Position numbers and translations under genes: made by a program. Shown piece by piece: positions 42,620 to 51,994 of a DNA stretch of 64,000 nt (within the stretch, counting starts at the first letter, position 1; every line of letters begins with the position of its first letter). The stretch comes from an uncultured bacterium (GTDB lineage: Bacteria; Elusimicrobiota; Elusimicrobia; Elusimicrobiales; Elusimicrobiaceae), in NCBI GenBank assembly GCA_949297775.1, contig CASFTM010000003.1, forward strand, positions 54,159-118,158, written 5' to 3'. The notes under the pieces were generated by a model. That model was not told where the DNA came from. It ran no database searches and saw only the letters and a program-made list of their open reading frames with translations.

Positions 42620-43573
42620 ATGTACACCATTAAAGATATAGAAGTTTTTGTACTTACGCATAAACGCCCGGAATTTTTAAAGGAAACGCTGGACTGTTTC
42701 CTTAGCCAATCAGTAAAAGGGTTCCGCTTGGCGGTGTTTTCCAACGGACACTCGCCAGAAACCAAACAATTGCTGCAAAGCTACGCTGCACAAGGAGTGG
42801 AAGATTTTTACACCGATGAAGAATTAACCTCCGCCCAAAACTGGAGTCGCGCTATCGCTGCCGCCCGCGGCAAACTGCTGGTACTGGCACACGACGACGA
42901 TTTAATCCACCCGCAATACATTGAAAACTTGCTGGCCCTGTTTAACCGCTGGCCCCGGCTGACGTTGGCTATTTCCGGATGTGATGAATTCCGCCCGGCG
43001 TTGTTGCAAGTTCCGGCTTTCCACCGGGCCCGGCATTTTACTTCCGCAAAAGAATTTGCCGCATTCATTTATTCCGGCGGTAATTTTGCCTATCCTTCTT
43101 CCTGCTACCAGACGGATTTCATCAAAAAGGCTCCCCCCTTCTTAAGTGATCGCTTTGGCAAAGTTTGCGATGTCCCGTTTATGATACACGCTTGTTCCGA
43201 CGGCGAGGCCGCCGTAACGGAATTTCCGTTTATTCAATACCGTATCCACGATGGGCAGGACTCGCATAATTACGCCACAGGCCCCACCGCCTGGGAATGG
43301 ATAAACCTGATGTTATTTTATAAAGAACAACTAAGCACCTCCCCCCGGCTGCGCTGGATTTTCCGCCTGCAGAACTACCGGCACCTGCGCCTGGGCTGGC
43401 GGGATTGGACCAAATGCGAGTACAGCCGGATGTCTTTTACGAATTTTAAACAGCTGGCGCTTGAGCAAGGAGCGCTGACACGCGGAAATATCTGGCTGGG
43501 GCGCCTGCTTCGCGGGAAAATAAGCCATTGGCTGCAGCAAAAGATATTGGGGATTTATCCGGAAAAATATTGA
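42620..43573 (+). CDS. GT2 family glycosyltransferase
   Basis: 317 residues, the only rightward gene in the locus. The GT-A core shows 'EVFVLTHKRPEFLKETLDCFLSQS', 'NGHSPETK', 'SAQNWSRAIAAARGKLLVLAHDDDLIHP' (DDD metal site, about 93) and a late 'FIQYRIHDGQDSHN', similar to the acceptor-side motif of related enzymes. The C-terminus is rich in Trp/Arg. It should add one sugar of the surface glycan. Confidence 0.85.
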   Translation: MYTIKDIEVFVLTHKRPEFLKETLDCFLSQSVKGFRLAVFSNGHSPETKQLLQSYAAQGVEDFYTDEELTSAQNWSRAIAAARGKLLVLAHDDDLIHPQYIENLLALFNRWPRLTLAISGCDEFRPALLQVPAFHRARHFTSAKEFAAFIYSGGNFAYPSSCYQTDFIKKAPPFLSDRFGKVCDVPFMIHACSDGEAAVTEFPFIQYRIHDGQDSHNYATGPTAWEWINLMLFYKEQLSTSPRLRWIFRLQNYRHLRLGWRDWTKCEYSRMSFTNFKQLALEQGALTRGNIWLGRLLRGKISHWLQQKILGIYPEKY

Positions 43574-43590
43574 GGGGTACACCCCCTTTG

Positions 43591-43635
43591 CAAACATCCT
43601 TCCGCCGGAAAACAGACGGAAGGATGTTTATTTTT
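43591..43635. terminator. Bidirectional terminator between convergent GT genes
   Basis: AAACATCCTTCCG / CGGAAGGATGTTT, 13 bp perfect with a 12-base loop and a T-run on the plus side. It overlaps the stop of the leftward GT gene. Confidence 0.85.
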
Positions 43636-44602
43636 CGCTTTTCCCGGTTGGAATAAAAATGTTAGTACTGTACACGTAAAAGAGGCGGACGTTCATTCCC
43701 CGATCCGTCTTGCGGAAGGAAACAGGCAGCAGCTGCGCCAACGCCGCAAGCAACAACCAGCCTTTTTGCCGCCAAGAAACGGTGCATAGCATATCAAAAA
43801 AATGATGCCAGCAAAAGGGATGTATGCTAAAAAAATACAACATAGAGATAAAAAACGGATAATCCAGCACTAATTCATTGCAGCAGGCATAGCGCAGTTT
43901 TTTGTCCTCAATCAGATTGTACGCGTCCACATACGCCCACAGTAGGTTAAATTTATTCCATTTATAAAAAAGTCCTTTTTTCAGTTTTCTTACCTCGTGG
44001 GACTTGGGCTCCGCCGACTGGATGACCACTTTGCGTTGCGGTACAAAAATGCGCCCCTTCTCATTAATAATTTTGATGCCCATCGCGTGGAACGGCAACA
44101 AATTATAAGCCATAGCATATGCGTTTTGCATCGTCAAATCCGTAATGTGTTTGGTATGGTAAATCCCGGCCGGAACAAAAGACAGGTTATTTAAAATGTA
44201 CGGAATAGACGTGTTGCGTTCTTTTTGGACCCAGCTGGTAACGATTAAGTCGTACTCTTCCTCAATAGCTTGCTGGATTTCCGGCCAGTTCTGCCAGTCA
44301 AAAAAGTCATCGTCGCATACTATCCACAGATATTTTTTATCCGCCAGCTCCATCGCCTTAATTAAATTTCCACCCAACCCCACATTGTATTTGTGCGTAA
44401 TGGTGGAAACATTTGCATACTGCGCCGTGAACATTTTCAGCACGGCAGGCGTTTCATCGGAAGAATGATTGTCCAACACCGTCATTGGGCACGACCGGAC
44501 CGGGCTTTGCGGCGCCAACAGTGCTTCCAGCGTGCGGCGCAAATGTGCTGCACGGTTATAGGTAATAACGACAATTTGCAAAGCTTCGGAAAGATTGAAC
44601 AT
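43628..44602 (-). CDS. GT2 family glycosyltransferase, duplicated copy 1
   Basis: 324 residues. GT-A motifs are 'IVVITYNRAAHLRRTLEALL', 'VLDNHSSDET', 'KYNVGLGGNLIKAME' and 'WIVCDDDFFDW' (about 95). From 'VGLGGNLIKAM' to 'HPFCWHHFFD' (about residues 75-275) it is almost identical to the next gene, while the first 75 and last 45 residues differ. That pattern indicates a recent duplication with divergence or recombination at both ends. Probably the two enzymes share a donor and differ in acceptor. Confidence 0.88.
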   Translation of the reverse strand: MFNLSEALQIVVITYNRAAHLRRTLEALLAPQSPVRSCPMTVLDNHSSDETPAVLKMFTAQYANVSTITHKYNVGLGGNLIKAMELADKKYLWIVCDDDFFDWQNWPEIQQAIEEEYDLIVTSWVQKERNTSIPYILNNLSFVPAGIYHTKHITDLTMQNAYAMAYNLLPFHAMGIKIINEKGRIFVPQRKVVIQSAEPKSHEVRKLKKGLFYKWNKFNLLWAYVDAYNLIEDKKLRYACCNELVLDYPFFISMLYFFSIHPFCWHHFFDMLCTVSWRQKGWLLLAALAQLLPVSFRKTDRGMNVRLFYVYSTNIFIPTGKSEK

Positions 44603-44613
44603 GAGGCTATTTA

Positions 44614-45591
44614 CTAATTTATGTTTTTTGCACGTTTAAAAGGAATAAGCCTGGTTTTAATTACATAAAACAAACGTATGTTAATCCCTTTATCGGTCCG
44701 GTAAAAAGAGAGCGGACTTAGTTTTGTCAACACAGCCATACAAAGCCAAAATTTCTGTCGCCACGAAATCGTACAAAACACATCAAAAAAATGATGCCAA
44801 CAAAATGGGTAAATACTTAAGAAAAACAACATTGAACTAAAAAAGGAAGAGTCCAGCGCCAATTCATTGCAGCAGGCATAGCGCAGTTTTTTGTCCTCAA
44901 TTAGATTGTACGCATCCACATACGCCCACAGCAGGTTAAATTTATTCCATTTATAAAACAATCCTTTTTTCAGTTTTCTTACTTCGTGGGACTTAGGCTC
45001 CTCCGATTGGATGACCACTTTGCGCTGCGGTACAAAAATGCGGCCCTTCTCATTAACAATTTTGATACCCATCGCGTGGAACGGCAACAAATTATAAGCC
45101 ATAGCATATGCGTTTTGCATCGTCAAATCCGTTATGTGTTTGGTGTGGTAAATCCCGGCCGGAACAAAAGACAGGTTATTTAAAATGTACGGAATAGACG
45201 TGTTACGCTCTTTTTGGGCCCAGCTGGTAACAATTAAGTCGTACTCTTCCTCAATAGCTTGCTGGATTTCCGGCCAGTTCTGCCAGTCAAAAAAATCATC
45301 ATCACATACTATCCACAGATATTTTTTATCCGCCAGTTCCATCGCCTTAATTAAATTTCCGCCCAACCCCACATTGTATTTATTTTTATGGTAGCCTAAA
45401 TTATGGGGGTGCGTTTGTTGGAATTGCTTTACCAAATCCTCTGTGCCGTCGGTGGAATTGTTGTCCAGCACCGTAATAGAAAAATCCCGCACCGGCGATT
45501 TTTCATCCAGTAACTGCTGCAGTGTCCGTTCCAAAAAATGCCGCCGGTTATATGTAACAAGGACAATTTGCAATTTATCTTGAATCGTCAT
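44614..45591 (-). CDS. GT2 family glycosyltransferase, duplicated copy 2
   Basis: 325 residues from ATG 45591 (taggag upstream), starting 8 bases after the epimerase stop. It has the same core as the preceding entry ('NVGLGGNLIKAMELADKKYLW', 'CDDDFFDW') with near-identical DNA between about 44830 and 45380. The N-terminal part ('LQIVLVTYNRRHFLERTL', 'VLDNNSTDGTEDLV') and C-terminal part are its own. Two almost equal copies in tandem can recombine and delete or swap ends. Confidence 0.88.
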   Translation of the reverse strand: MTIQDKLQIVLVTYNRRHFLERTLQQLLDEKSPVRDFSITVLDNNSTDGTEDLVKQFQQTHPHNLGYHKNKYNVGLGGNLIKAMELADKKYLWIVCDDDFFDWQNWPEIQQAIEEEYDLIVTSWAQKERNTSIPYILNNLSFVPAGIYHTKHITDLTMQNAYAMAYNLLPFHAMGIKIVNEKGRIFVPQRKVVIQSEEPKSHEVRKLKKGLFYKWNKFNLLWAYVDAYNLIEDKKLRYACCNELALDSSFFSSMLFFLSIYPFCWHHFFDVFCTISWRQKFWLCMAVLTKLSPLSFYRTDKGINIRLFYVIKTRLIPFKRAKNIN

Positions 45592-45599
45592 AAAATCTC

Positions 45600-46616
45600 C
45601 TAGGCGTTTTTTACCCATTCCAGCATTTTACGCACGCCGGCTTCCTTAGATACGCGCGGCTTCCAATCCAAAGCGGCAGATACTTTGGCAATATCCGCCA
45701 CAAAAATTTTTTGGTCGCTTTCCCGCGGCGGCAGTTGGGTATAATGCAGCTTGACGGACAGTTCTTTTTCCAAAAAAGCAAATAATTCCAACAGCGAAAA
45801 ACTGTTTTCCATTCCCCCGCCTACGTTAAAAGCTTGCCCTTTAATTTGATCTATGCGCTGCGCAGCCGTTAAATACAGGCGGACCATATCCTCGGCGTGG
45901 AGCACATCGCGCACCTGTTTGCCGTTGCCGGAAATAGTAAACTGCGTGTCCGGGTTTTGCGCCGTTTTTACCGCCTGCTGGCAAAACCAGCTAATCCAAC
46001 CTTGGTCAAAGGTGCCAAACTGCCGGCTGCCATACATGGAAGAATGGCGGAAAACCGCCGTTTTTAAACCAAAAATGCGGGCATAGTCCAGCATATACTG
46101 GTCCGCCGCGCCTTTGGAACAGCCGTAAGGAGAATGGAAATTAAGCGTAACCTGTTCATCAAACCCGTTGGGGCAGGCAGGGCAGACATAGCGGGAGGCG
46201 GTTTGCTGGTAGGAAAACTGTTCCAAATCGCCATAGACCTTGTTGGTGGACGAATAAATCACCCCACACTGCGGCGCAAACTGCCGGACACTTTCCAACA
46301 CGTTAAAGCTACCCAGCACATTGGTTTGGAAATCCAGCCGCGGGTTGGCAATGGAAGTGGTCATCGCCACTTGCCCCGCCAAGTGGAAAATCATATCTGG
46401 CTGGATTTCTTTTATTACCTTGGAAAGAGCTTCAAAATCCTGCGTATTTAACTGGAAAAAGCGGAAATCGCCCTGCGTTTTGAGCCAAGTTAAATTTTTA
46501 TCCGACCCCACCCGCGATAAATTATCCACGATATATACATCTTGTTTCTGCGCCAACAGAGCCGAAGCAATATTGGACCCTAAAAACCCGCAACCGCCTG
46601 TTACCAAATACTTCAT
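45600..46616 (-). CDS. rfbE: CDP-paratose 2-epimerase (tyvelose epimerase)-like
   Basis: 338 residues, extended SDR fold. NAD site 'VTGGCGFLGSNIA' at the start; catalytic 'SSTNKVYG' and Y-x3-K in 'SPYGCSKGAAD'. The long specific stretch 'VFRHSSMYGSRQFGTFDQGWISWF' and 'FTISGNGKQVRDVLHAEDMV' is typical of CDP-paratose 2-epimerase, which turns CDP-paratose to CDP-tyvelose. It overlaps the next upstream gene by four bases. The presence of RfbF, RfbG and RfbH upstream supports the assignment. Confidence 0.85.
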   Translation of the reverse strand: MKYLVTGGCGFLGSNIASALLAQKQDVYIVDNLSRVGSDKNLTWLKTQGDFRFFQLNTQDFEALSKVIKEIQPDMIFHLAGQVAMTTSIANPRLDFQTNVLGSFNVLESVRQFAPQCGVIYSSTNKVYGDLEQFSYQQTASRYVCPACPNGFDEQVTLNFHSPYGCSKGAADQYMLDYARIFGLKTAVFRHSSMYGSRQFGTFDQGWISWFCQQAVKTAQNPDTQFTISGNGKQVRDVLHAEDMVRLYLTAAQRIDQIKGQAFNVGGGMENSFSLLELFAFLEKELSVKLHYTQLPPRESDQKIFVADIAKVSAALDWKPRVSKEAGVRKMLEWVKNA

Positions 46617-47440
46617 TTTCCTTCCTCCTCTAAAATCCGTTTTAAGCCTTCTTCCAGCGGCACCTGCGCTTTCCAGCCTAATGCCTGCAAAGCGGAAGTG
46701 TCAATTTCATAATCCAGTTGTTCCTGCGCCCGGTAGGGAACCGCCCCGAACAACAGCCGGGTTTGGGTATTGCCGCACAATTTTTGCGCCAGCAGCACCA
46801 AGTCTTTAATACTCGTTTTGACATTGGTTCCCACTTCAAACGCGTGCACCAGCCCCCGCGGGAATTTTTCGGCTTGCTCCAACACACACAAAAAGGCGCG
46901 AACCACATCATCAATATAGATAAAATCACGCGTTTGGGCTCCTTCCGTCAATTCCAACGCCGGGAGGTTTTCCCGGAAGCTTTTTAATAAAAAAGCGACA
47001 AATTTATTAGGCGTATCAAACGGCCCGTAAAAATGGTCCAGCCGCATATTTACCGCCGTTATTTGGCCGCAATACAGCCGCAGCCACTCGGCAAACTGGG
47101 CTTTGCTTAACGCATACGGATTAATAAAACGGGCTAAAATGGTATCGGTATTGATAAACACCGGCACCCGGTGTTTGACAGCCGCCGCCAGCACCTCTGC
47201 CGGATACCGCAAATTACTTTCTATTACCATGGGGAAAGTTTCCCCGCTGCGCCCGTAACAAGTAGCCAAATGGATGACGGCAAAAACAGGGCCTTGCGCA
47301 AAGGCGGCGTCAATCTGTTGGGGTGTTTGGGCTTGTTGGCGGCGCAAGCACACCGTATGGTAACCTTTTTCTTCCAGGGCGGCGGTTAAACGGCGGCCTA
47401 AATAGCCGCTCCCGCCCGTCAGTAAAATTGTTTTAGTCAT
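46613..47440 (-). CDS. NAD-dependent reductase, CDP-abequose/paratose synthase-like
   Basis: 275 residues, SDR fold: 'LLTGGSGYLGRRLTAALE', 'FINTDTILARFINPYALSKAQFAEWL' (Tyr and Lys of the active site) and 'MRLDHFYGPFDTPNKFV', 'GAQTRDFIYIDDVVRAF'. The 'NTDT...NPYALSK.QF' and 'YGP.D...KF' pattern is that of RfbJ (CDP-abequose synthase), which reduces the 4-keto group of CDP-3,6-dideoxy-hexulose. RfbS (paratose) cannot be excluded; the next gene, an RfbE-like epimerase, would need paratose as substrate. Confidence 0.7.
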   Translation of the reverse strand: MTKTILLTGGSGYLGRRLTAALEEKGYHTVCLRRQQAQTPQQIDAAFAQGPVFAVIHLATCYGRSGETFPMVIESNLRYPAEVLAAAVKHRVPVFINTDTILARFINPYALSKAQFAEWLRLYCGQITAVNMRLDHFYGPFDTPNKFVAFLLKSFRENLPALELTEGAQTRDFIYIDDVVRAFLCVLEQAEKFPRGLVHAFEVGTNVKTSIKDLVLLAQKLCGNTQTRLLFGAVPYRAQEQLDYEIDTSALQALGWKAQVPLEEGLKRILEEEGK

Positions 47441-47476
47441 AAGCGTTCTCCGGCGTGCAAGCCGGCAGGGTTTCCT

Positions 47477-48418
47477 TTAAAAATTAATCCGTTCCTTTTC
47501 AATAACCAGCGGACGCCTTAACACTTGGGTTAAAATTGCGCCAATGTATTCCCCGATAATCCCAATAAAAAACAACTGTACCCCCGAAAAGAACAACACC
47601 GCCAACAACAGCGGCGCTGTGCCCATGGGGAAATTATCCCAGTACAACAACTTTAGCACCAAGTACACCAAGGCCAACACAAAGCTGAAAATCCCCAGCG
47701 CAAACCCACCCAAAGCCGCCAGCCGGAGCGGAACTTTGGAGTGGTTGGTAAAGCCAATCATCGCGTTGTCGTAGAGGGTATAAAAATTATTTTTGGTAAA
47801 CCCGCGGCGGCGAAGCGGCTGTTCAAACGGGATTAATTTATGGGCGTAACCCAGCTCGCACACCAGCCCGCGCAAATACGGATACGGGTCCCCCAGTTTA
47901 CGCAGCTCTTCCACCACGCATTTATCGTACAGGCCAAACCCGGTGCAGTTGGGCTCCAATTTGGCGCCGGAGTCGTTGAGCAAATTCAGCAGCCAGTAAT
48001 ACAGCCGCCGCACCGCAAAAAACAGCCCGGATTCCCGGCTGGTTTGTTTTTGGGCCAGCACGACTTTGTATCCTTTTTCCCATTGCTCCACAAATTGCGC
48101 AATCAGTTCCGGCGGGTCCTGTAAGTCGGACGTCAAATAAATTACCGCATCGCCCGACGCTTGCAAAATGCCGTAGTAAGGCGAACGGATATGCCCGAAA
48201 TTGCGCGCATTGGCAATTACTTTAAACCGCTTGTCCTGGGCGGCAATTTGACGCAGTTGCTCCAGCGTACCGTCGGTGGATGCGTTATCCAGCACGATTT
48301 GTTCGTACTCGTACCGGTCCGCCAGCGGTGCCATTTGCGCTTTTACCTGTTCATAAAGTTCGCGGACGTTGCCTTCTTCGTTATAGGCACTGGAAACTAG
48401 GGATATTTTCTTTTTCAT
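47477..48418 (-). CDS. GtrB/ArnC-type membrane glycosyltransferase (polyprenyl-phosphate sugar synthase)
   Basis: 313 residues from ATG 48418, which overlaps the TPP-enzyme stop (ATGA). GT2 domain: 'ISLVSSAYNEEGNVRELYEQV', 'VLDNASTDGTLEQL', 'NARNFGHIRSPYYGI' and 'LTSDLQDPPELI' (about 98). Two C-terminal membrane spans (about 228-252 and 265-292, ending 'IIGEYIGAILTQVLRRP') are typical of enzymes making undecaprenyl-phosphate-linked sugars for periplasmic decoration. Confidence 0.85.
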   Translation of the reverse strand: MKKKISLVSSAYNEEGNVRELYEQVKAQMAPLADRYEYEQIVLDNASTDGTLEQLRQIAAQDKRFKVIANARNFGHIRSPYYGILQASGDAVIYLTSDLQDPPELIAQFVEQWEKGYKVVLAQKQTSRESGLFFAVRRLYYWLLNLLNDSGAKLEPNCTGFGLYDKCVVEELRKLGDPYPYLRGLVCELGYAHKLIPFEQPLRRRGFTKNNFYTLYDNAMIGFTNHSKVPLRLAALGGFALGIFSFVLALVYLVLKLLYWDNFPMGTAPLLLAVLFFSGVQLFFIGIIGEYIGAILTQVLRRPLVIEKERINF

Positions 48419-50256
48419 ATGCATTTGCGCGATTTGGGCTTAGCCGGTAGAGAAGGGGCTTTCTCCGCGCCAATGGCTTGGGCCGCGGCCCGGTTGGCCT
48501 GCATTTCTTCCCGGTCTAAAAACGGGAACATATCTTCCAACGATGGGCTAACCATCGTGCCGTCCGGCAGTTTGCGTGCGGAAAGTTTCGGCGCGAAGGT
48601 ATAATCGTGCGTGCAATCCATCTCACATACGACCGGGCCGGGCGTTTCCAGCACGCGGCGGATACCGGCTTTTACATCTTTGTTTTTGCTAATCCGCACC
48701 GCCGGTAGACCAAACGCTTTGGCCACTTTTACAAAATCGGGCACTTCCACCCCGCTTTGTACGTTGCAGCCGGTTAACCGCCCGTTAAAAAAGTTCCGCT
48801 GGGTTTGGATGATGGAAATATATTCGCCGTTTTTGATAATAAAAATTTTTATCGGCAGGCGGTTGGTTTTTACGGTTTGCAATTCCTGCAAATTCATCAT
48901 AATACTGCCGTCGCCTTCCAGGCAGACGGTGTCCTTCCCGCCGCACGCCGCACACATACCAATAGCCGCCGGCAGACCGTAGCCCATAGAAGCATCGCCG
49001 GAGTTCAGCAGCAGCCGTTGGCCCGCCTGGGAGCTAAAAGCTTGGAAAAACGCCACGCACGCCGTCCCGTTGGAAGCCGCCACCTGGGCGTCATGGGGCA
49101 AAGATTTTCCCAATTCATACATAAATAAATAGGGGTGTACTTTGTCCTGCGGGCGAATAGAAAATTCCCGCAGGGGCGGGTACTTTTCCTTCATTTGCTT
49201 GCAGAAAGCCAGCCAACCCGCCGGCACCCGAAAGGTGCATTTTTGCTGCAGCAGAGCCAGGAGCAGTTCTTGAACATCCACACACACCGCCACATCTGGG
49301 CGTACGGTCGGTTTTTGCAGTTCCGCCGGGTCAATATCTACAATAATTTTTTTGGCGTCCTTGGCAAAATTTTCCCAGTTATAGCTAACCTGGCGGATGT
49401 TGTTGCGCGTACCTAAAAATAAAATCACATCGGCATTTTGCAACACCAGGTTGCCGGCCCGCTGGCCTACCGTACCAATACGCCCCGCAAACAGCGGGTC
49501 CGACGAGGACAGCAAATCAAACCCGTTAAAAGTAGTTACCGCCGGGATTTGGGTTTTATCTAAAAAACGATGCCAAAGCGGTTGGGCACCCGCGCAGTGG
49601 ATACCGTTCCCGGCTACAAGAAGCGGGCGCTTGGCCTGCGCCAACAGCCGCATGATTTGTCCGGCGGTTTTTTCCAAGGAATGCTTTTTAAAAACCGGAC
49701 GGCGGAAATGTTTCATTTTTTTCGGGTCCGCCAAAGCCGCCTGGACGTTAAGCGGAATATCCACCCACACCGGGCCCGGGCGGCCGGAGGTGGCCTGGTA
49801 AACGGCTTCATCCAGCACGGCGTCTATCTCGTACGGGTCGGTTACCATTTTGGCGTATTTGGTTAAAGGTTTAACGACAGAAACGATGTCCACTTCCTGG
49901 TCGCCCAGCTGGCGCAGAGGTACCTGCGGACAAGAAGCCATAGTGGTAGAAAATTTTACCTGGCCCGAAATAAACAGCACCGGCGCGCTGTCCGTCCACG
50001 CACCGAATACGCCGTTTAAACAATTTAATCCGCCGGGGCCGGTGGTTACGCACGCCACCGCCAGCTGCTGGTTGGTGCGGGCATAAGCTTCGGCACTCAT
50101 AGCAACAGCTTGTTCGTTGTGGTTAAAAATACGTTTGATTTTGGTGCTTTTGCCAAAGCTGTCATCCAAATGCATCGCGCCGCCGCCGGTGATCATAAAT
50201 ACCTGGCGAACGCCGTATTTTTCCAGTTTCTTAACCAAATAATCCGAAACTTTCAT
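48415..50256 (-). CDS. TPP-dependent enzyme, acetolactate-synthase-like (YerE-like?)
   Basis: 613 residues, three-domain TPP enzyme. Activating Glu in 'IFNHNEQAVAMSAEAYAR' (about 47), 'TTGPGGLN', central domain, and the TPP motif GDG-x-n-N in 'LEGDGSIMMNLQELQTVKTN...IIKNGEY' (about 460-490). A C-terminal 40-residue basic tail is extra. Among surface-sugar loci, YerE is a TPP enzyme that adds a two-carbon branch from pyruvate to CDP-3,6-dideoxyhexulose; the RfbF-G-H neighbours make that substrate. This assignment is inference; a plain decarboxylase is possible. Confidence 0.7.
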   Translation of the reverse strand: MKVSDYLVKKLEKYGVRQVFMITGGGAMHLDDSFGKSTKIKRIFNHNEQAVAMSAEAYARTNQQLAVACVTTGPGGLNCLNGVFGAWTDSAPVLFISGQVKFSTTMASCPQVPLRQLGDQEVDIVSVVKPLTKYAKMVTDPYEIDAVLDEAVYQATSGRPGPVWVDIPLNVQAALADPKKMKHFRRPVFKKHSLEKTAGQIMRLLAQAKRPLLVAGNGIHCAGAQPLWHRFLDKTQIPAVTTFNGFDLLSSSDPLFAGRIGTVGQRAGNLVLQNADVILFLGTRNNIRQVSYNWENFAKDAKKIIVDIDPAELQKPTVRPDVAVCVDVQELLLALLQQKCTFRVPAGWLAFCKQMKEKYPPLREFSIRPQDKVHPYLFMYELGKSLPHDAQVAASNGTACVAFFQAFSSQAGQRLLLNSGDASMGYGLPAAIGMCAACGGKDTVCLEGDGSIMMNLQELQTVKTNRLPIKIFIIKNGEYISIIQTQRNFFNGRLTGCNVQSGVEVPDFVKVAKAFGLPAVRISKNKDVKAGIRRVLETPGPVVCEMDCTHDYTFAPKLSARKLPDGTMVSPSLEDMFPFLDREEMQANRAAAQAIGAEKAPSLPAKPKSRKCI

Positions 50257-50282
50257 CCTGTTTTCCTGCTGCAGAAGGCAAG

Positions 50283-51098
50283 TTAAAACAGCCCACCCGC
50301 CTGTTCAATCAATTTTTTGTAACGCGCTTCCAGCATATCAATCCGCTGCGCGTCTTCCCTAAAAATCATTCCGTAAAAATCGCGTTTGTTTTTCAACCAC
50401 ATCAGCTCAAAACCGACTGCTTTTAAAATGCCTTTATCGGCGTTAGGATCCTGTATGGCGGCCTGGGCATCAAAAATAATTTTTCGGGTTTCAAACTTGG
50501 TTAAGGCTCCGGCCGGCAGACGTTTAAAGAACGGCAGGGACGCCGCGGACACACCGCCGCCAATGACCATTTTTTTACCGGCTTTTTGCATTTTACGGCT
50601 AACGGCTTCGGCAATGGCAAACACAGTTTCGGAATTAATATCCTCCCGCGTCAGCCCCATAGAGCCCGTCATATCCACACGTCCCAATACGATACCGGCC
50701 AGCGAATTAAATTCCGGGCGCGCCATCATTTCATCCAAATTATCCACGCCGGTTTTGGTTTCTACGTTAATAAAAAATTCCGTTTCTTTCCGCTCGTCTT
50801 CCGGAAACACAAACTCGGTGGCTTTGATATATTTGCTCATGGCATATGCGGTTTCAATCATCGGGCCGACAATGCCTTTAACGCCAATCACTCGCGCGTC
50901 AAACATATCTTTAATAGCTTCGCAACCGCCTACTTTGATAATCAAGTCCAGCCCTGCTTTTGTAACCACTTCCTTTAAGCGCAGCGCTTCTTCCAAGCGG
51001 GTGCCTTCGGCTTCAAATTCCGCCTTCACGCCAATCACGTGGTGGTTAGCTTTTAAATCTTGCAATGTTTCCAACATTTTTTGTTCTAATGAATTCAT
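50283..51098 (-). CDS. HpcH/HpaI aldolase / citrate-lyase-like enzyme
   Basis: 271 residues, TIM barrel. Metal and substrate motifs of the family are visible: 'GVKAEFEAEGTRLEEALRL' at the start, 'KVGGCEAIKDM', 'GPMIETAYAMSKY' and 'NVETKTGVDNLDEMM' (Glu of the metal site, about 129), then 'LGRVDMTGSMGL' (Asp, about 155). It should cleave or form a C-C bond with pyruvate or an acyl donor. It lies between the TPP enzyme and an SDR gene, 8 bases after the latter, suggesting they build an unusual branched or acidic sugar. Confidence 0.75.
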   Translation of the reverse strand: MNSLEQKMLETLQDLKANHHVIGVKAEFEAEGTRLEEALRLKEVVTKAGLDLIIKVGGCEAIKDMFDARVIGVKGIVGPMIETAYAMSKYIKATEFVFPEDERKETEFFINVETKTGVDNLDEMMARPEFNSLAGIVLGRVDMTGSMGLTREDINSETVFAIAEAVSRKMQKAGKKMVIGGGVSAASLPFFKRLPAGALTKFETRKIIFDAQAAIQDPNADKGILKAVGFELMWLKNKRDFYGMIFREDAQRIDMLEARYKKLIEQAGGLF

Positions 51099-51106
51099 AA
51101 TATCCT

Positions 51107-51994
51107 CTATTTGTCCGATAACAGTTTATTGCGGTCCAACTGATTTTGATGTTCCGCATACCAGCGGTATAATTGCTGTACGGCGGTTTCAAACGGTGTA
51201 AATGTTAGGCCGGGGATTTCCGCCTTTAGCCGTTCGTTATTGCCGGAATAATTCAGTCCATACCCTTCTTTCCCGACGGTTATGGGCAAATTTTTGCCGC
51301 TTACGCGCAGCACCGTCTGGGCAGCTTGCAACAGTTCGGTTTCCCCCTCCGGCGTTACGTTGTAGCTGGAAAACTGCGCGGGATGTTCTATAAAATAATC
51401 CAACACAGGCATTAAATCATCCACATACAAGTAACTAAACCGGCGGTTCTGCCGAAGGGTAACAGGCAAATCAAACAATGTTTTGCAAATGGCGTTGGAA
51501 ATAAAACGGATTTCCCAATCCTCGTATTTTCCAAAAATGCCAAAAATGTTCAAATCCAGCATCTGCGGGATTTTTTCAATCCGCTTATGCACCACGTATT
51601 TGCAAAAGCTGTGGTCGTCTTTTCCCATACGCCGGCCGATTTCCTCTTCCCGCACCAGGCGGTTATCGGCTGCAATGTCGTACACGGCGCCGCTGCCCAG
51701 GTTTATCATCCGCCCGAAACGGTCCGTATGGCGGGCCAAATTTTCAAACATACGCACATTGGTATAGAACAAATTGGTAGGGTCTTTGGCGTTGCGGTGG
51801 CCCGGCTTGGTGGCGGCGTGGATAACGGCATCAAACTCGTGTTTGGCAAAGAAATCATCCACTGCCTGCGTATCCGCCAAATTCAGTTCATAACTGCGCG
51901 GCGCGGCAATATCGTATTTTTCGGCTAAAAAACTTCCTTGAATGTTTTTACCGATAAATCCGTTTCCGCCCGTCAGTAAAATTTTCTTGCGCAT
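51107..51994 (-). CDS. SDR-type NAD-dependent sugar epimerase/reductase
   Basis: 295 residues. NAD site 'LLTGGNGFIGKNI'; 'VIHAATKPGHRN' and 'MINLGSGAVYD' replace the usual 'YSSSAVYG', and 'HSFCKYVVHK' carries the Tyr-x3-Lys pair. 'SYLYVDDLMPVLDYFI' and 'YNVTPEGETEL' follow. It overlaps RfbH by one base (stop/start), so it works on a product of that pathway, probably a keto-reduction of the CDP-deoxysugar. Confidence 0.75.
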   Translation of the reverse strand: MRKKILLTGGNGFIGKNIQGSFLAEKYDIAAPRSYELNLADTQAVDDFFAKHEFDAVIHAATKPGHRNAKDPTNLFYTNVRMFENLARHTDRFGRMINLGSGAVYDIAADNRLVREEEIGRRMGKDDHSFCKYVVHKRIEKIPQMLDLNIFGIFGKYEDWEIRFISNAICKTLFDLPVTLRQNRRFSYLYVDDLMPVLDYFIEHPAQFSSYNVTPEGETELLQAAQTVLRVSGKNLPITVGKEGYGLNYSGNNERLKAEIPGLTFTPFETAVQQLYRWYAEHQNQLDRNKLLSDK

